A stretch of DNA of 40,161 bases. It comes from Candidatus Cloacimonadota bacterium. Lineage in GTDB: Bacteria; Cloacimonadota; Cloacimonadia; Cloacimonadales; TCS61. How positions within the stretch are numbered: position 1 is the first letter of the stretch; the number at the start of each line of letters is the position of its first letter. Below are positions 33,136 to 40,161 of this stretch, piece after piece. Location of the stretch: NCBI GenBank assembly GCA_021735645.1, contig JAIPGP010000027.1, positions 1-40,161 on the forward strand. The letters run 5' to 3'. Below the pieces are notes generated by a model, which was not told where the DNA came from, did no database searches, and saw only the letters and a program-made list of their open reading frames with translations. Position numbers and translations under genes: made by a program.

Positions 33136-34340
33136 CAGGACTTTTTCAACAGTGACTGCAGACCCTGGTCAAACCACTCGATACCTTTACGAATATTATC
33201 AAGACTATTAGCATAAGAGAATCTCACAAAGCCTTCTGCCCGAAAAGCACTGCCCGCTACTAATGCCAGATGATAATTAGTCAATAAATACTGACATAAC
33301 TCTTCACTGCTGGTGATACCCCGCTGGTTGTTTTCCAGATACCAGCTTACATCCGGCATTATGTAAAACGCCCCTTGAGGTTTCACACAGTTCACATGAG
33401 CAATCCCGTTTAATCCGCTGCACATAAAATCTCGCCGCCGCGAAAACTCCTGCCGCATCTTCTCTACACTGCCGTCATCTTCGTCCAATGCTGTCACACA
33501 AGCTCTCTGAGTTATTGAATTCACACAGGAAGTTGTATGGCTTTGTATTTCGCTTGCTTTTTTCACTATTGCTTCTGGTCCTGCCATATAGCCCAGCCGC
33601 CAGCCCGTCATGGCGTAAGCCTTGGATACTCCGTTCACTACTACTGTATTGTCCTGAAGTTCCCGAGATAATGACGCTATAGATATATGCTGATTCCCAT
33701 CATAGATCAGCTTCTCATATATCTCATCTGATAAGATTATCATGTCATTTTCCAGGCATACCTCACCTATCGACTGCAGTTCCTCTCTGCTATATACCAT
33801 TCCTGTCGGGTTGTTTGGGCTGTTCAAGATCAATACTTTCGGATTGCTCAGCGTTTTCACTTTTGCTGAAAGCTGTGCCGCTGTGATCTTAAAATTATTA
33901 GACATCGTGGCTTCCAGCAGTTCAGGATGGGCATCGCATAACCACACCTGACTTTCATAGCTTACCCAGCTTGGAGTGGGGATCACCACCTCATCGCGAG
34001 GATCGCATACCGTCATTAGTACATTGATCAAAGATGCCTTTGCTCCAGGACTCACCAGGATATTTTCTGCTTCATAGTTCAAACCATTATCCCGCTGAAA
34101 TTTACGGATTATTGCCTGCTTCAATTCTGGAATTCCAGCACTCGGGGTATAGCGAGTATAATTGTTGTCTATTGCCTGTTTAGCTGATTGCTTGATATAT
34201 TCCGGCGTGTTAAAATCTGGTTCACCTACACCAAAATTGATCACTTCAATTCCCTCTTTCATCATCTTCTTTGCCAAAGCAGATACCTTTAAGGTCGGCG
34301 ATGGTTGCATACACCTCGCTCTATGGGACAATCTTTTCAT
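33135..34340 (-). CDS. Class I PLP aminotransferase (aspartate aminotransferase type Ib)
   Basis: A 401-residue cytoplasmic enzyme that moves amino groups between an amino acid and 2-oxoglutarate, most likely aspartate. The signature VNGVSKAYAMTGWRLGY holds the PLP lysine K240; other family residues are NSPNNPTG (173-180), D205 in SDEIYEKL and the substrate-carboxylate Arg region FRAEGFVRFSYA. The start VSALAKKMMKEGIEVINFGVGEPDF and the total length are usual for subgroup Ib (AspC/AspB of Thermus and Bacillus); related enzymes act on aromatic substrates or prephenate. Its start overlaps the end of pta by 20 bp and its stop overlaps the small membrane protein by one base, so all are in one operon. 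Confidence 0.92.
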   Translation of the reverse strand: MKRLSHRARCMQPSPTLKVSALAKKMMKEGIEVINFGVGEPDFNTPEYIKQSAKQAIDNNYTRYTPSAGIPELKQAIIRKFQRDNGLNYEAENILVSPGAKASLINVLMTVCDPRDEVVIPTPSWVSYESQVWLCDAHPELLEATMSNNFKITAAQLSAKVKTLSNPKVLILNSPNNPTGMVYSREELQSIGEVCLENDMIILSDEIYEKLIYDGNQHISIASLSRELQDNTVVVNGVSKAYAMTGWRLGYMAGPEAIVKKASEIQSHTTSCVNSITQRACVTALDEDDGSVEKMRQEFSRRRDFMCSGLNGIAHVNCVKPQGAFYIMPDVSWYLENNQRGITSSEELCQYLLTNYHLALVAGSAFRAEGFVRFSYANSLDNIRKGIEWFDQGLQSLLKKS

Positions 34341-35358
34341 TGTTATTCTCCTCTTGATTTTGAGTTGATTTTGGAACTAATAATAATACTAATGCGACCG
34401 TATTCACCACATCCTCCCACTCGCATCCTCTGGATAGATCGCAGATAGGAGCTGCCAGTCCCTGAATGATAGGACCTATCATCTGGGCTTTGGCAAAATG
34501 CTCTACCAGCTTACAGCCTATATTGCCACTCTGGATTTCGGGGAATATCAAAATATTTGATCTGCCGGCTACAGGACTGTTTGGTGCTTTACGCTCTGCT
34601 ACTGTAGGCACTATCGCAGCATCAAGCTGCAATTCACCATCAAAATCAAAATCTACATTCCGCTCTTCCAAAAGCTTTTTTGCCCGTCGAACTTTCTCTA
34701 CCCGCTCATGCTCAGCACTGCCATGGGTACTAAAACTCAACAAGGTTACACGCGGTTCCATGCCCAGCAATTGCCGCGCTGTCTGGGCAGTCTCTATGGC
34801 AATATCAGCCAGCTGTTCTGCAGTAGGCACTGGCACTACAGCGCAATCAGAAAACAGGAAAGTAGTATCTTTTCCCTGAAAATCCGGCACAACCATGATC
34901 AGAGCACTGGATACTGTATTCAATCCAGGAGCCACTCCAACAACTCTCAGGGCTGCCTGAATCACTCTGCCTGTTGTATTCGCTGCTCCTGCCACCATGC
35001 CGTCAACTTTGCCAAATTTCACCATTAATGCCCCAAAATATAAAGGTTTGGTAACAGTCATCATCGCTTCATCATAGCTAATACCTTTCTTCTTGCGCTT
35101 GGCATAATAGTAATCTGCAAAAGCCTCTATTTCATGATAAGTGCCAGGATTCACGATTTCTACTCCAGTAAGGTCAATATCTTCCAGCTTGGCTCGCGTA
35201 CGCAGTTCTTCCGGCTTGCCTACCAATACCACTTCTGCCAATCCCAGTTTTACGATCTCCTGAGCTGCCTGCAAAATTCTTGTGTCATAAGATTCTGGCA
35301 GTATCACTCTTCCACCAATTTTCTTTGCCCGTTCCCTGAATTCTTTTAAAATCTCCAT
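34321..35358 (-). CDS. pta: Phosphate acetyltransferase
   Basis: A 345-residue cytoplasmic enzyme: acetyl-CoA + phosphate to acetyl phosphate + CoA. It is the short form consisting of the PTA_PTB domain only (no regulatory N-domain). Motifs: GGRVILPESYDTRIL, DGMVAGAANTTGRVIQAALRVVG, FLFSDCAVVPVPTAEQLADIAIETAQTA, RVTLLSFSTHGSA, APNSPVAGRSNILIFPEIQSGNIGCKLVEHFA and GPIIQGLAAPICDLSRGC. It fits a fermentative metabolism with acetate formation and ATP from acetate kinase; ackA is not in the window. It lies 31 bp after glyS, upstream of the aminotransferase. Confidence 0.96.
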   Translation of the reverse strand: MEILKEFRERAKKIGGRVILPESYDTRILQAAQEIVKLGLAEVVLVGKPEELRTRAKLEDIDLTGVEIVNPGTYHEIEAFADYYYAKRKKKGISYDEAMMTVTKPLYFGALMVKFGKVDGMVAGAANTTGRVIQAALRVVGVAPGLNTVSSALIMVVPDFQGKDTTFLFSDCAVVPVPTAEQLADIAIETAQTARQLLGMEPRVTLLSFSTHGSAEHERVEKVRRAKKLLEERNVDFDFDGELQLDAAIVPTVAERKAPNSPVAGRSNILIFPEIQSGNIGCKLVEHFAKAQMIGPIIQGLAAPICDLSRGCEWEDVVNTVALVLLLVPKSTQNQEENNNEKIVP

Positions 35359-35389
35359 ATTATCCTCTAGATATATATATCTTTATCTG

Positions 35390-37477
35390 TTATTTTTCTT
35401 CTACTACAATCAATGCCAGATCAGCTACTCCTAAAAATTCCTCTCTGATCTTTTTTAACAAATTATATCGGTTAGACCGAATTTCTATCTCATCCACATT
35501 CACCAGTACATCGTCAAAAAATCTATTAATATAGCTGCTGAAATTCACCAGCTTCTCCATCATTATGCTATAATTACCCGCTAATTCTGCCAACTCAACC
35601 GCCAGCACCTGATAATGCTCAAATAATTGTCTTTCTGCCTCGTCGGTCAGCAATTCCGGTCTCACATCACCAAAAATCCCTTGCTCATTGATTATATTCG
35701 AAACCCGCTTGAAGCCCAGAACTAACTCCCGAAAATCATCTCGCTGCCGAAAATTTTCCACTTCCCGTGCCCGGATAAGCAGATCGCTCACATTGCCTTT
35801 ATCTAAGTGCATCACACTCTCTATTACGTCATAACCGATTCCGGACTGCTTCAATAACCAGTTGATCCGCTGCTCAAAAAATTCTTGAACTATCTCCTGA
35901 TTATTCCCTTCTGAACCCAGTTTAGCACTCAGCAATCTGAAAGCTTCTTCTATCAGCCGCTCCAGGTTTAGTGCCAGCCCTTTGCTCGCTAAAATGCTCA
36001 CTATCCCATTAGCCGCCCGGCGTAAAGCAAAGGGATCATTGGAACCAGTAGGCAATAAACCTGCGCCCATTATCCCGCAAACTGTATCCAGTTTATCTGC
36101 TATTGCCACGATTGTCCCTGTCTCGGTTTCCGGCAGTTCATCATTCTGACCTCGTGGCTGATAATGCTCGTAAATACCTTGCGCCACCTGCTCATTTTCA
36201 CCACTCTTTAGAGCGTATTTCATGCCTATATAACCCTGCAGCTTGGTAAATTCCTTTTCACCCAGCATCTGAGTTACCAGATCTGCCTTGCATAGCAAAG
36301 CCGTCCGTAAAATATCTGATTTCCGTTCTCCTGTTATGCCGCCTTCCTCACAGATGTATTCACATATCCCCACTATCCGCTCCGTCTTTTCCCGCAGATT
36401 ACCCAGATCCTTCTGAAACAATACTTCTGCCAGCTTTTCTACGTAATCCTCCAGACCGGTCTGAGTATCTTCCAGATAATAAAATTCCGCATCTGCCAGT
36501 CTCGCACTGATAACCTTTTCATTGCCGTGCCGAATAATGGATTCGCTGTCTCTGTCAGCATTATTTGTAAAAATAAATTTATTAGTCAATTTACCTTCTG
36601 CCTCGCGCAAAGCAAAGCATTTCTGATTCTGACTCAAGGTAGATATAATTATTTTCTCCGGTAATTCCAGATACTTCTCAGCAAAACTGCCTATCGTGGC
36701 TGTGGGATATTCCACTAGGTTTGTAACTGTTTCCAGCAGCTTCTCATCAGCAATCACTTCCAGTTTATATTCTTTTTCTATCTCAGATATTTGCTTTTGG
36801 ATCAAAGCCTGTCGTTCTTCTCGTCTGGCGATCACATTCACGCTCTTCAGCGTTCCCAGATACTCAGCACTTGCCGATATTTCCACCGGGTTCACCAGCC
36901 TGCTGTAGCGATTGCCAAAGCTCAATCTGCCGCTATTTATCCCATTCAACGCCATTTCAATTACGTCTTCTCCATAAAGACTTACCAGCCAGCGTACCGG
37001 TCGGGCAAACCACATCCGGCTGCTGCCCCAGCGCATGGTTTTGGGAAATGTAATGCTTTCGATAGCTCTTTTTATTATGTCTGGCAGTAATTCCATAGTC
37101 GTTTTACCCTTCTTTTCCAGACGTACAGCTATCTTTTCACCTTTGGCACTTTCTACCTTATATATATCCTGCTCATTAGCTCCTGCACCCCTCACAAATC
37201 CCTGAGCTGCCTTGGTTAATTTGCCTTCTTTGTCATAAGCAATGCTTACAGCAGGTCCCACCCGCTCTATCACTTCGTCCCGCTGCTCACTTTCCAGCTG
37301 CAGAATTCCCAGACCAAAGCGACGAGGCGTGCTATACTGCTCCAGGCTTTCATAGCCCAAACCTGCCTGGCTTAAACTTTCTTTTATACAGGAGCAAAAC
37401 TTATCCATTGCCGGCTGAATATAACCTGCCGGTATCTCCTCCACTCCCAGTTCTATCAGCATATCTCTTCTATGCAT
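35390..37477 (-). CDS. glyS: Glycyl-tRNA synthetase beta subunit
   Basis: 695 residues. With the alpha subunit GlyQ it charges tRNA-Gly in the heterotetrameric bacterial enzyme. The start is ATG 37477, preceded by GAAGG and giving MHRRDMLIELGVEEIPAGY, the usual N-terminus of GlyS; a 12-residue extension from TTG 37513 is unlikely. Family blocks: STPRRFGLGI, IERVGPAVSIAYDKEGKLTKAAQGF, FPKTMRWG, RPVRWLVSLYG, VEYPTATIGSF, LADAEFYYLEDTQ, the HD-like centre (KADLVTQMLGEKEFTKLQGYIGMKYAL...IYEHYQPRG) and DPFALRRAANGIVSIL, then the C-terminal anticodon-binding region. No glyQ is adjacent on either side. It is the first gene of a four-gene operon with pta. Confidence 0.97.
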   Translation of the reverse strand: MHRRDMLIELGVEEIPAGYIQPAMDKFCSCIKESLSQAGLGYESLEQYSTPRRFGLGILQLESEQRDEVIERVGPAVSIAYDKEGKLTKAAQGFVRGAGANEQDIYKVESAKGEKIAVRLEKKGKTTMELLPDIIKRAIESITFPKTMRWGSSRMWFARPVRWLVSLYGEDVIEMALNGINSGRLSFGNRYSRLVNPVEISASAEYLGTLKSVNVIARREERQALIQKQISEIEKEYKLEVIADEKLLETVTNLVEYPTATIGSFAEKYLELPEKIIISTLSQNQKCFALREAEGKLTNKFIFTNNADRDSESIIRHGNEKVISARLADAEFYYLEDTQTGLEDYVEKLAEVLFQKDLGNLREKTERIVGICEYICEEGGITGERKSDILRTALLCKADLVTQMLGEKEFTKLQGYIGMKYALKSGENEQVAQGIYEHYQPRGQNDELPETETGTIVAIADKLDTVCGIMGAGLLPTGSNDPFALRRAANGIVSILASKGLALNLERLIEEAFRLLSAKLGSEGNNQEIVQEFFEQRINWLLKQSGIGYDVIESVMHLDKGNVSDLLIRAREVENFRQRDDFRELVLGFKRVSNIINEQGIFGDVRPELLTDEAERQLFEHYQVLAVELAELAGNYSIMMEKLVNFSSYINRFFDDVLVNVDEIEIRSNRYNLLKKIREEFLGVADLALIVVEEK

Positions 37478-37625
37478 ACTGCCTTCTATCACGTATTTTT
37501 TATGAAAAATCAAAACTTTATATCTCTCAGATATTGTCCATTAATTCTTTGTCTGATTACAGAATTGTCTCTACAAGGCATTAATAAAATCAGCTTTCTC
37601 TCATTATCCCACTTATGCAAATTCA

Positions 37626-37631
37626 TTGACA
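37626..37631 (+). promoter_or_regulatory. -35-like box of the first lipoprotein gene
   Basis: TTGACA within GCAAATTCATTGACA. The same 15 bases precede the second lipoprotein gene (TTGACA at 38725-38730). The spacing to a -10 is uncertain in both. TGGAGG lies just before each ATG. Confidence 0.4.
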
Positions 37632-37685
37632 TCATTCTATATGTATCTGGATATTGCCACAGTTAAATTATATTGTGGAGGATTA

Positions 37686-38648
37686 ATGAAAAATCTACTC
37701 AAAATTATGCTTATTGCCCTTGTCACACTGTTTATCTTCGCCTGCGAAAGCGATGACCTGACAAAAGATACTGCTGATATCCAGATTTCTAACCTGTCAA
37801 ACAATCCGGCTAATGTCTATATCCATAATTCCGGCAGCAACTCATACCTGCAGGATACTATCCCGGCAAATGGCTCAAAAGTTGTTACTATTGAAGACGG
37901 CGAAGCAGGTCTCAATGTTAATGGCGGTCGCGCTATTATAGATTACCGCCACGTGATCAATACCGAAGAAGTGGACCAGGTATCTTTTGTTTACGCTGAC
38001 CTTAACCCCGCCACCGCTGCCTTTGTTCAGATTGATAACCAATACGGCTGCCTTGACATAGAAAGTTACAGCCAAAGTGCTGATATGTGGGTTAATATTG
38101 ATTACGGTCCATCTGAAATCATCCCTGCCTGGGGAGACCTTACAAAATTCTATGATCCCACTGGCCTCACTCAAAACGTTTATGTTCAATATAATGGTTA
38201 TACGTTTTTTGAAGGAGCTACCCTTGAAACTGTAATTGAAGACGGATATACCCGCCTTGATCTCAGCCCGAACGCCGGCTGTATCTGGGTTAATAACAAT
38301 TCCCTTTCTTATTATATCACTCAGGTATATATGACTCCGTCTTCCCAATCAACCTGGGGAGATGATGTGCTGCCTTCCACAATCGGACCTGATGAATTCT
38401 TCGCCTGGTCTGTTACTCCCAATATACTTTGGGACCTTAAAGTAGTCGATAATTATGGTGATGAATTTCCCTTCACAGGACTAAATGTCCAAACTGATGA
38501 TGTATATATCTATAATTATACCGGCTTCCGCGAGGCAAAATCCCTCACAGCTGATCAGGATAAAATTGACAACGCTAAAAACTACGAAAGCACTGTCTCA
38601 AACCCCAGATGCGAAGCTAATAATTTCCCCATAATCCCAGTAAACTGA
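37686..38648 (+). CDS. Lipoprotein of unknown function (tandem paralogue A)
   Basis: 320 residues from ATG 37686, chosen because TGGAGG precedes it and MKNLLKIMLIALVTLFIFACESDD is a lipoprotein signal (Cys20) followed by acidic residues that favour the outer membrane. Three beta-rich modules can be seen. The first starts IQISNLSNNPANVYIHNSGS (~33-95). The second is around GCLDIESYSQSADMWVNIDYG (~120-195). The third (~200-285: CIWVNNNSLSYYITQVYMTPSSQSTWGDDVLP...SVTPNILWDLKVVD) resembles a widespread, poorly characterised secreted beta-sandwich with a WG...L...PG pattern. No enzyme motif is seen. It is followed by a hairpin and a second paralogue. Confidence 0.75.
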   Translation: MKNLLKIMLIALVTLFIFACESDDLTKDTADIQISNLSNNPANVYIHNSGSNSYLQDTIPANGSKVVTIEDGEAGLNVNGGRAIIDYRHVINTEEVDQVSFVYADLNPATAAFVQIDNQYGCLDIESYSQSADMWVNIDYGPSEIIPAWGDLTKFYDPTGLTQNVYVQYNGYTFFEGATLETVIEDGYTRLDLSPNAGCIWVNNNSLSYYITQVYMTPSSQSTWGDDVLPSTIGPDEFFAWSVTPNILWDLKVVDNYGDEFPFTGLNVQTDDVYIYNYTGFREAKSLTADQDKIDNAKNYESTVSNPRCEANNFPIIPVN

Positions 38649-38668
38649 CCCAATTAAAAAAATAAAAA

Positions 38669-38690
38669 GAAGCCGGCTCCTGCCGGCTTC
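38669..38690. terminator. Terminator-like hairpin between the two lipoprotein genes
   Basis: GAAGCCGGC-TCCT-GCCGGCTTC, a perfect 9-bp stem 20 bp after the stop at 38648. The A-rich stretch before it makes it a better terminator on the minus strand, but the position suggests plus-strand use. Confidence 0.7.
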
Positions 38691-38784
38691 GTACTTTGTA
38701 TGCTAAGTCCACTCTGCAAATTCATTGACAACACTCACCACCTATCCACTTATTGTTCTAAATAATATTAGTAGTGGAGGATTA

Positions 38785-40050
38785 ATGAATAATCTACTAA
38801 AAATAGCACTGGTTTGCCTCATAGCAATATTGCTCTTTGCTTGCGAAGATAATAATAGTACCCTTGTTCTTGAGCCCTATTTTAACCTGCCGGAAGTCTT
38901 TACGTTTCAAGAAGATGAAATATTGGTAATAGATTTTGAAAACTTTACGAATCTTAAAGATTCGGGTAATCCGGTTATCACTGCCACAGGCAATGATAAT
39001 ATCTTCCTGGAAATTGATGATTTCAATGTCTCATTCACGACTTATAATGATTGGTTTGGCTCAGAAATTCTGATTTTTACTTTAACTGGTAACTTTGACA
39101 GGACCACCTTAAGAGATACTGTAACGGTGATCGTAGAACCTGATGAATGTGCAAATATCCTCATTTCCAACCTCTCTGATAATCCCGCCAATCTCTATAT
39201 CCACGCTGCCGGCAGCAGCTCACACCTGCAGGATTTTGTCCCCGCTAATGACTCAAAAATCATCTCCATAGAAGACGGGGATGCTGGTCTCAATATTTTT
39301 GGCGGTCATGCCATCATAGATTACCGGCATGTGCTCTATAATGAAGAAGTAAACCTAACCTCTTCCACTTCTGCTGATCTTAGTATCAATACTGCTGCTT
39401 CCGTAGAAATTGACAACCCATACGGCTGCCTTGACATTGAAAGCTACAGCCAAAGTGCCGATATGTGGGTTAATATTGATTACGGTTCACCAGAAATTAT
39501 CCCTGCCTGGGAAGACCTTACTAAATTCTATGATCCGGAAGGAATTACTACTACTAAATTTATCGAGTACAATGGCTATACTCTTTTTGCTGATGAAATT
39601 ACTGCCACTGTTACTGAAGACAGTTATACCCGTCTAGATATCTACCCGGACGCCGGCTGTATCTGGGTCTATAATAATTCCAATTCTTTCATTATCACTC
39701 AGGTATATATTTCACCTTCCTCCCAATCGACCTGGGGAAATAATATGCTATCTTCCACAATAGAACCCTCTGAATTCTACGCCTGGTCTGTTACTCCTGA
39801 AATGCTATGGGACCTCAAAGTTGTTGATAATTATGACGATGAATTCCCGGTCTTTAATCTAAATATCCAAACGGATGATGTATATATCTATGATTATACC
39901 GGCTTCCGCGCTGCAAAATCCCTCACAGCTGATCAAGATAAAATTGAAAACGCCAAAAACAACCAAATCACTATCACAAACCCCAGATGCGAAGCTAATA
40001 ATATCCCCATAAACTCAACAAATTATACCAAACCGCTATCAATATTATGA
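38785..40050 (+). CDS. Lipoprotein of unknown function (tandem paralogue B, extra cadherin-like domain, IS-modified end)
   Basis: 421 residues from ATG 38785 (TGGAGG before it; MNNLLKIALVCLIAILLFACEDNN, lipid Cys20). Residues ~30-125 form a domain absent from paralogue A: LPEVFTFQEDEILVIDFENF...FLEIDDFNVSFTTYNDWFGSEILIFTLTG...TVTVIVEPDE, the pattern of Ig/cadherin-like tandem domains. From ~130 the protein is collinear with paralogue A (NLSDNPANLYIHAAGSSSHLQD; GCLDIESYSQSADMWVNIDYG; CIWVYNNSNSFIITQVYISPSSQSTWG). The last eight residues (YTKPLSIL) and the TGA come from the inverted repeat of the IS630-type element starting at ~40024; paralogue A ends four residues after the matching position. 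The protein probably keeps its fold. Confidence 0.78.
   Translation: MNNLLKIALVCLIAILLFACEDNNSTLVLEPYFNLPEVFTFQEDEILVIDFENFTNLKDSGNPVITATGNDNIFLEIDDFNVSFTTYNDWFGSEILIFTLTGNFDRTTLRDTVTVIVEPDECANILISNLSDNPANLYIHAAGSSSHLQDFVPANDSKIISIEDGDAGLNIFGGHAIIDYRHVLYNEEVNLTSSTSADLSINTAASVEIDNPYGCLDIESYSQSADMWVNIDYGSPEIIPAWEDLTKFYDPEGITTTKFIEYNGYTLFADEITATVTEDSYTRLDIYPDAGCIWVYNNSNSFIITQVYISPSSQSTWGNNMLSSTIEPSEFYAWSVTPEMLWDLKVVDNYDDEFPVFNLNIQTDDVYIYDYTGFRAAKSLTADQDKIENAKNNQITITNPRCEANNIPINSTNYTKPLSIL
40023..40043 (+). repeat. IS630-type terminal inverted repeat (left end of the right IS)
   Basis: TTATACCAAACCGC... to ...TATCAAT, exactly complementary to 121-141. The outer edge contains TATA, so a TA target site fits. 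It lies inside the last codons of the lipoprotein gene. Confidence 0.8.
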
Positions 40051-40056
40051 AAATAG

Positions 40057-40084
40057 TTGACATATTCTATCCGAAATATATAGT
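40057..40084 (+). promoter_or_regulatory. Promoter of the right IS transposase
   Basis: TTGACA (40057-40062), a 16-bp spacer and TATAGT (40079-40084), inside the IS. GAGGTG at 40092-40097 serves the ATG at 40101. Confidence 0.6.
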
Positions 40085-40100
40085 TGTCCTTGAGGTGAAT

Positions 40101-40161
40101 ATGAAAAGATTAAAAGTAAATAGTTATCTGACAAATGAAGATCTACAAAAAAGGATCAAGA
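40101..40161 (+). CDS. IS630-family transposase, N-terminal start (partial)
   Basis: ATG 40101 with GAGGTG 4 bp upstream encodes MKRLKVNSYLTNEDLQKRIK and runs out of the window. The start resembles the helix-turn-helix front of IS630 transposases (K.L.V..YLT.EEL..R.). The terminal inverted repeat just before it matches the one after the transposase tail at the left window edge, and the two pieces are in the same orientation. Confidence 0.65.
   Translation, partial: MKRLKVNSYLTNEDLQKRIK

Noticed and set aside
37478-37513. N-terminal extension of GlyS from a TTG
   Set aside because: The family starts at the MLIELGVEEIP region; ATG 37477 has a better RBS and the extension has no counterpart.
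1-40161. Composite transposon bounded by the two IS copies
   Set aside because: The interval holds housekeeping genes (glyS, pta) and only IS stubs are visible; contig breakage at a repeat is simpler.

Overview
The window looks like a piece of chromosome from an AT-rich, Gram-negative bacterium of the FCB superphylum; Candidatus Cloacimonadota is my best guess (inference, no 16S rRNA here). The reasons are several secreted proteins ending in a Por/type IX-style C-terminal sorting domain (YPNPFNP...IYNxxGQ...SGVYFY...KMILLK), a PorV/PorQ-like outer-membrane protein, a complete ExbB-ExbD-ExbD-TonB system with a TonB-dependent receptor, lipoproteins with short lipoboxes, and E. coli-like TTGACA promoter boxes. 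No T9SS core gene (PorK/L/M/N, SprA) is visible, so the secretion machinery must be encoded elsewhere.

Both window ends lie in the same kind of insertion sequence: the last ~38 codons of an IS630-type transposase at 1-115 with its outer inverted repeat at 121-141, and the inverted repeat (40023-40043), promoter and first 20 codons of an IS630-type transposase at the right edge. The repeats match exactly over 21 bp in inverse orientation and each IS stub is about 140 bp long, so the window is probably a whole assembly contig broken at a multicopy IS. The right IS has inserted into the end of a lipoprotein gene and supplies its stop codon.

Left half (0.3-14.4 kb), mostly accessory: a GT4 glycosyltransferase (-), a secreted sorting-domain protein and a beta-lactamase-fold lipoprotein (+, operon), a YbdG-type mechanosensitive channel, a 5'-truncated sorting-domain gene, a TrmB-family regulator, a repeat-filled spacer (8.1-8.8 kb), a 790-residue FG-GAP/PKD/LamG secreted protein, a decayed DUF255/YyaL gene, a 1.8-kb low-complexity repeat island with a 221-bp tandem duplication, and a GNAT acetyltransferase.

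Centre (14.5-32.8 kb, all -): two tandem ~706-residue secreted paralogues with near-copy promoters and leaders, an ABC permease plus substrate-binding lipoprotein without an ATPase, then an apparent 11.6-kb operon read in the order TonB-dependent receptor, exbB, exbD, exbD, tonB, a 1027-residue surface protein, a PorV/PorQ-like protein and a third ~720-residue paralogue. The operon links an energised outer-membrane receptor to surface proteins and a sorting-domain cargo, and several of its products carry DxDGDGxxDED loops that look calcium-binding. It is the best candidate for an undescribed system.

Right part (32.9-40 kb): a compact housekeeping operon (glyS, pta, a class I aminotransferase, a 69-residue membrane protein) on the minus strand, and a tandem pair of paralogous lipoproteins on the plus strand, the second with an extra cadherin-like domain.
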